From: Xanthobacteraceae bacterium
GTDB lineage: Bacteria; Pseudomonadota; Alphaproteobacteria; Rhizobiales; Xanthobacteraceae
Reading direction: 5' to 3'
Length of the DNA: 6,146 bases
NCBI GenBank assembly: GCA_030044035.1
Contig: JASHWN010000599.1
Coordinates: 1 to 6,146 of the forward strand
In this document: in pieces, positions 5,545-6,146 of the stretch
Numbering within the stretch: position 1 is the stretch's first letter
Layout of the letters: each line of letters starts with the position of its first letter
The notes under the pieces: generated by a model
Databases searched by the model: none
What the model was told of the DNA's origin: nothing
What the model saw: the letters and a program-made list of their open reading frames with translations, nothing else
Translations under genes and position numbers: made by a program

Positions 5545-5707
5545 GTTTCCCGGGCGCAGCGCAGCAAAAGCGCGTTCACGCGCGTCTTCGACGCGCTATG
5601 GCGCAGCGGAGTGGTGCGCTGCAGACCCGGGATCGTTACAAGTTCTGAGTTTGAGACGATCCCGGATCAGCGGCGCACTGCTTCGCGCTGCGCCGCATCC
5701 GGGAAAC
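5545..5707. repeat. 163-bp multi-hairpin intergenic repeat element with 9-bp terminal inverted repeats
   Basis: The element starts GTTTCCCGG (5545-5553) and ends with its exact reverse complement CCGGGAAAC (5699-5707). Inside are several further perfect inverted pairs: GCAGCGCA (5556-5563) with TGCGCTGC (5615-5622); GCGCGTC (5580-5586) with GACGCGC (5590-5596); and CCGGGATCGT (5627-5636) with ACGATCCCGG (5656-5665). The right end holds a strong hairpin. The CCGGG core recurs, so alternative folds compete. The layout and the GATCCCGGATCAGCGGCGCA-like text resemble dispersed palindromic repeats I associate with Bradyrhizobium genomes, but copy number cannot be judged here. It fills most of the 194-nt convergent gap; the remaining flanks show nothing else. 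Confidence 0.75.
5661..5703. other. Strong hairpin at the right end of the repeat
   Basis: CCCGGAT (5661-5667) pairs with ATCCGGG (5697-5703) and GCGGCGCA (5670-5677) with TGCGCCGC (5689-5696), giving a 15-bp stem with a 2-nt CA bulge and an 11-nt loop. It lies between convergent genes and could slow or stop transcription from both sides, but no T-run follows in either direction, so it is not a canonical intrinsic terminator. Confidence 0.7.
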
Positions 5708-5731
5708 CATTCTATTTACGCCGAAGCGCCA

Positions 5732-6146
5732 TCAAGCGGACGCAGCCGCAACGACTCCAGGCCCTGCGGCCTGGCCGCGGCCAAACAGCAGCGCATCGAT
5801 GCTGTAGGGTCCGGCGCCGAATGCGACGATGAACAGCATGCCGCCCATCATCGCCAGATGCTGGTAGAAATCGTTGTACTGAGCGTGCGCCGCGGCGCCG
5901 GTCAACGCCCAATACGGATGGAACAGTACGGCCAGCGTCAGGGTATAGAAGAATAGCGCCAGCGCCACCAGCCGCGCCAACAGGCCGACGATCAGCATAG
6001 CGCCGCCGCCGATTTCGAGCGCGACCACGCCCCACACCAGATCGTTGGCGTACGGGATGCCGTGGCTCGCCATATTGGCGGAGGTCGCCGCGATCGCGCC
6101 GAGCTGGCTGATCCCGGCCAGCACGAAGATCAGCGCGATTAGAATG
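5732..6146 (-). CDS. DoxX family membrane protein (N-terminus cut by right edge)
   Basis: The frame is open from the right edge to a TGA at 5734-5732, giving 137 residues of the C-terminal part. Reading from the edge it begins ILIALIFVLAGISQLGAI, the usual first DoxX helix, so the true start is probably only a few residues outside the window; the GTG at 6124 inside this helix is not a credible start. About four hydrophobic segments follow: the first helix, LVWGVVALEIGGGAMLIVGL, LVALALFFYTLTLAVLF, and LAMMGGMLFIVAFGAG. A loop carries HAQYNDFYQHL before the last helix, and the tail DALLFGRG is family-typical. DoxX-family proteins are small inner-membrane proteins linked in some bacteria to quinone-dependent redox or oxidative-stress functions; the specific role here is unknown. 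It converges with the amidohydrolase gene, with the palindromic element between. Confidence 0.9.
   Translation of the reverse strand, partial: ILIALIFVLAGISQLGAIAATSANMASHGIPYANDLVWGVVALEIGGGAMLIVGLLARLVALALFFYTLTLAVLFHPYWALTGAAAHAQYNDFYQHLAMMGGMLFIVAFGAGPYSIDALLFGRGQAAGPGVVAAASA

Noticed and set aside
5661..5703. Rho-independent terminator call for the right-end hairpin
   Set aside because: The stem is strong but no U-tract follows on either strand, so it is recorded only as a hairpin.
4427..5956. Plus-strand open frame of 509 codons overlapping the amidohydrolase, repeat and DoxX region
   Set aside because: Arginine-rich low-complexity translation in another frame of the amidohydrolase; it reads through the palindromic element and antisense to DoxX.

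Overview
The window is GC-rich DNA, strongly biased to G/C at third codon positions. Its protein families (DUF6352, a biotin/lipoate-ligase-like protein with a C-terminal DUF4444-type tail, and a multi-cluster 4Fe-4S protein) recall the Rhizobiales of the Alphaproteobacteria, in the Bradyrhizobium/Rhodopseudomonas range. That placement comes from recognising protein sequences and is not a search result. No RNA genes, CRISPR array or insertion-sequence transposase were seen.

Left part (1-3485): a divergent locus. On the minus strand, a ligase-like gene (588-1349) is followed after 7 nt by a DUF6352 gene (start at 580, running off the left edge). On the plus strand, a 674-residue iron-sulfur protein (1461-3485) reads the other way. 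The two units share a 111-nt intergenic region holding an AT-rich island. From memory of gene neighbourhoods, these three families occur together near molybdenum formate dehydrogenase genes in Rhizobiales. No formate dehydrogenase gene lies in this window, so an accessory role in building it or moving its electrons is inference. The iron-sulfur protein looks like a fusion: an HdrA-like four-cysteine N-terminus, two 2x[4Fe-4S] ferredoxin-like segments around a cysteine-free alpha/beta segment, and a CxxC/CxxC C-terminal knuckle.

Middle part (3507-4118): a compact type II toxin-antitoxin module on the minus strand, a ribbon-helix-helix antitoxin followed by a RelE/ParE toxin with a 4-nt ATGA overlap. 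It is lower in GC than the flanking genes and has a candidate promoter with an inverted repeat lying over the -10 and the start of the transcript. It looks like an inserted accessory module between the iron-sulfur gene and an unrelated metabolic gene.

Right part (4242-6146): a metal-dependent amidohydrolase (431 residues) with a good Shine-Dalgarno sequence and all expected metal ligands, then a 163-bp multi-hairpin repeat element with 9-bp terminal inverted repeats, then the convergent C-terminal part of a DoxX-family membrane protein that runs off the right edge. The repeat fills most of the convergent gap. The parts of the window appear functionally unrelated apart from the divergent redox/ligase locus on the left.
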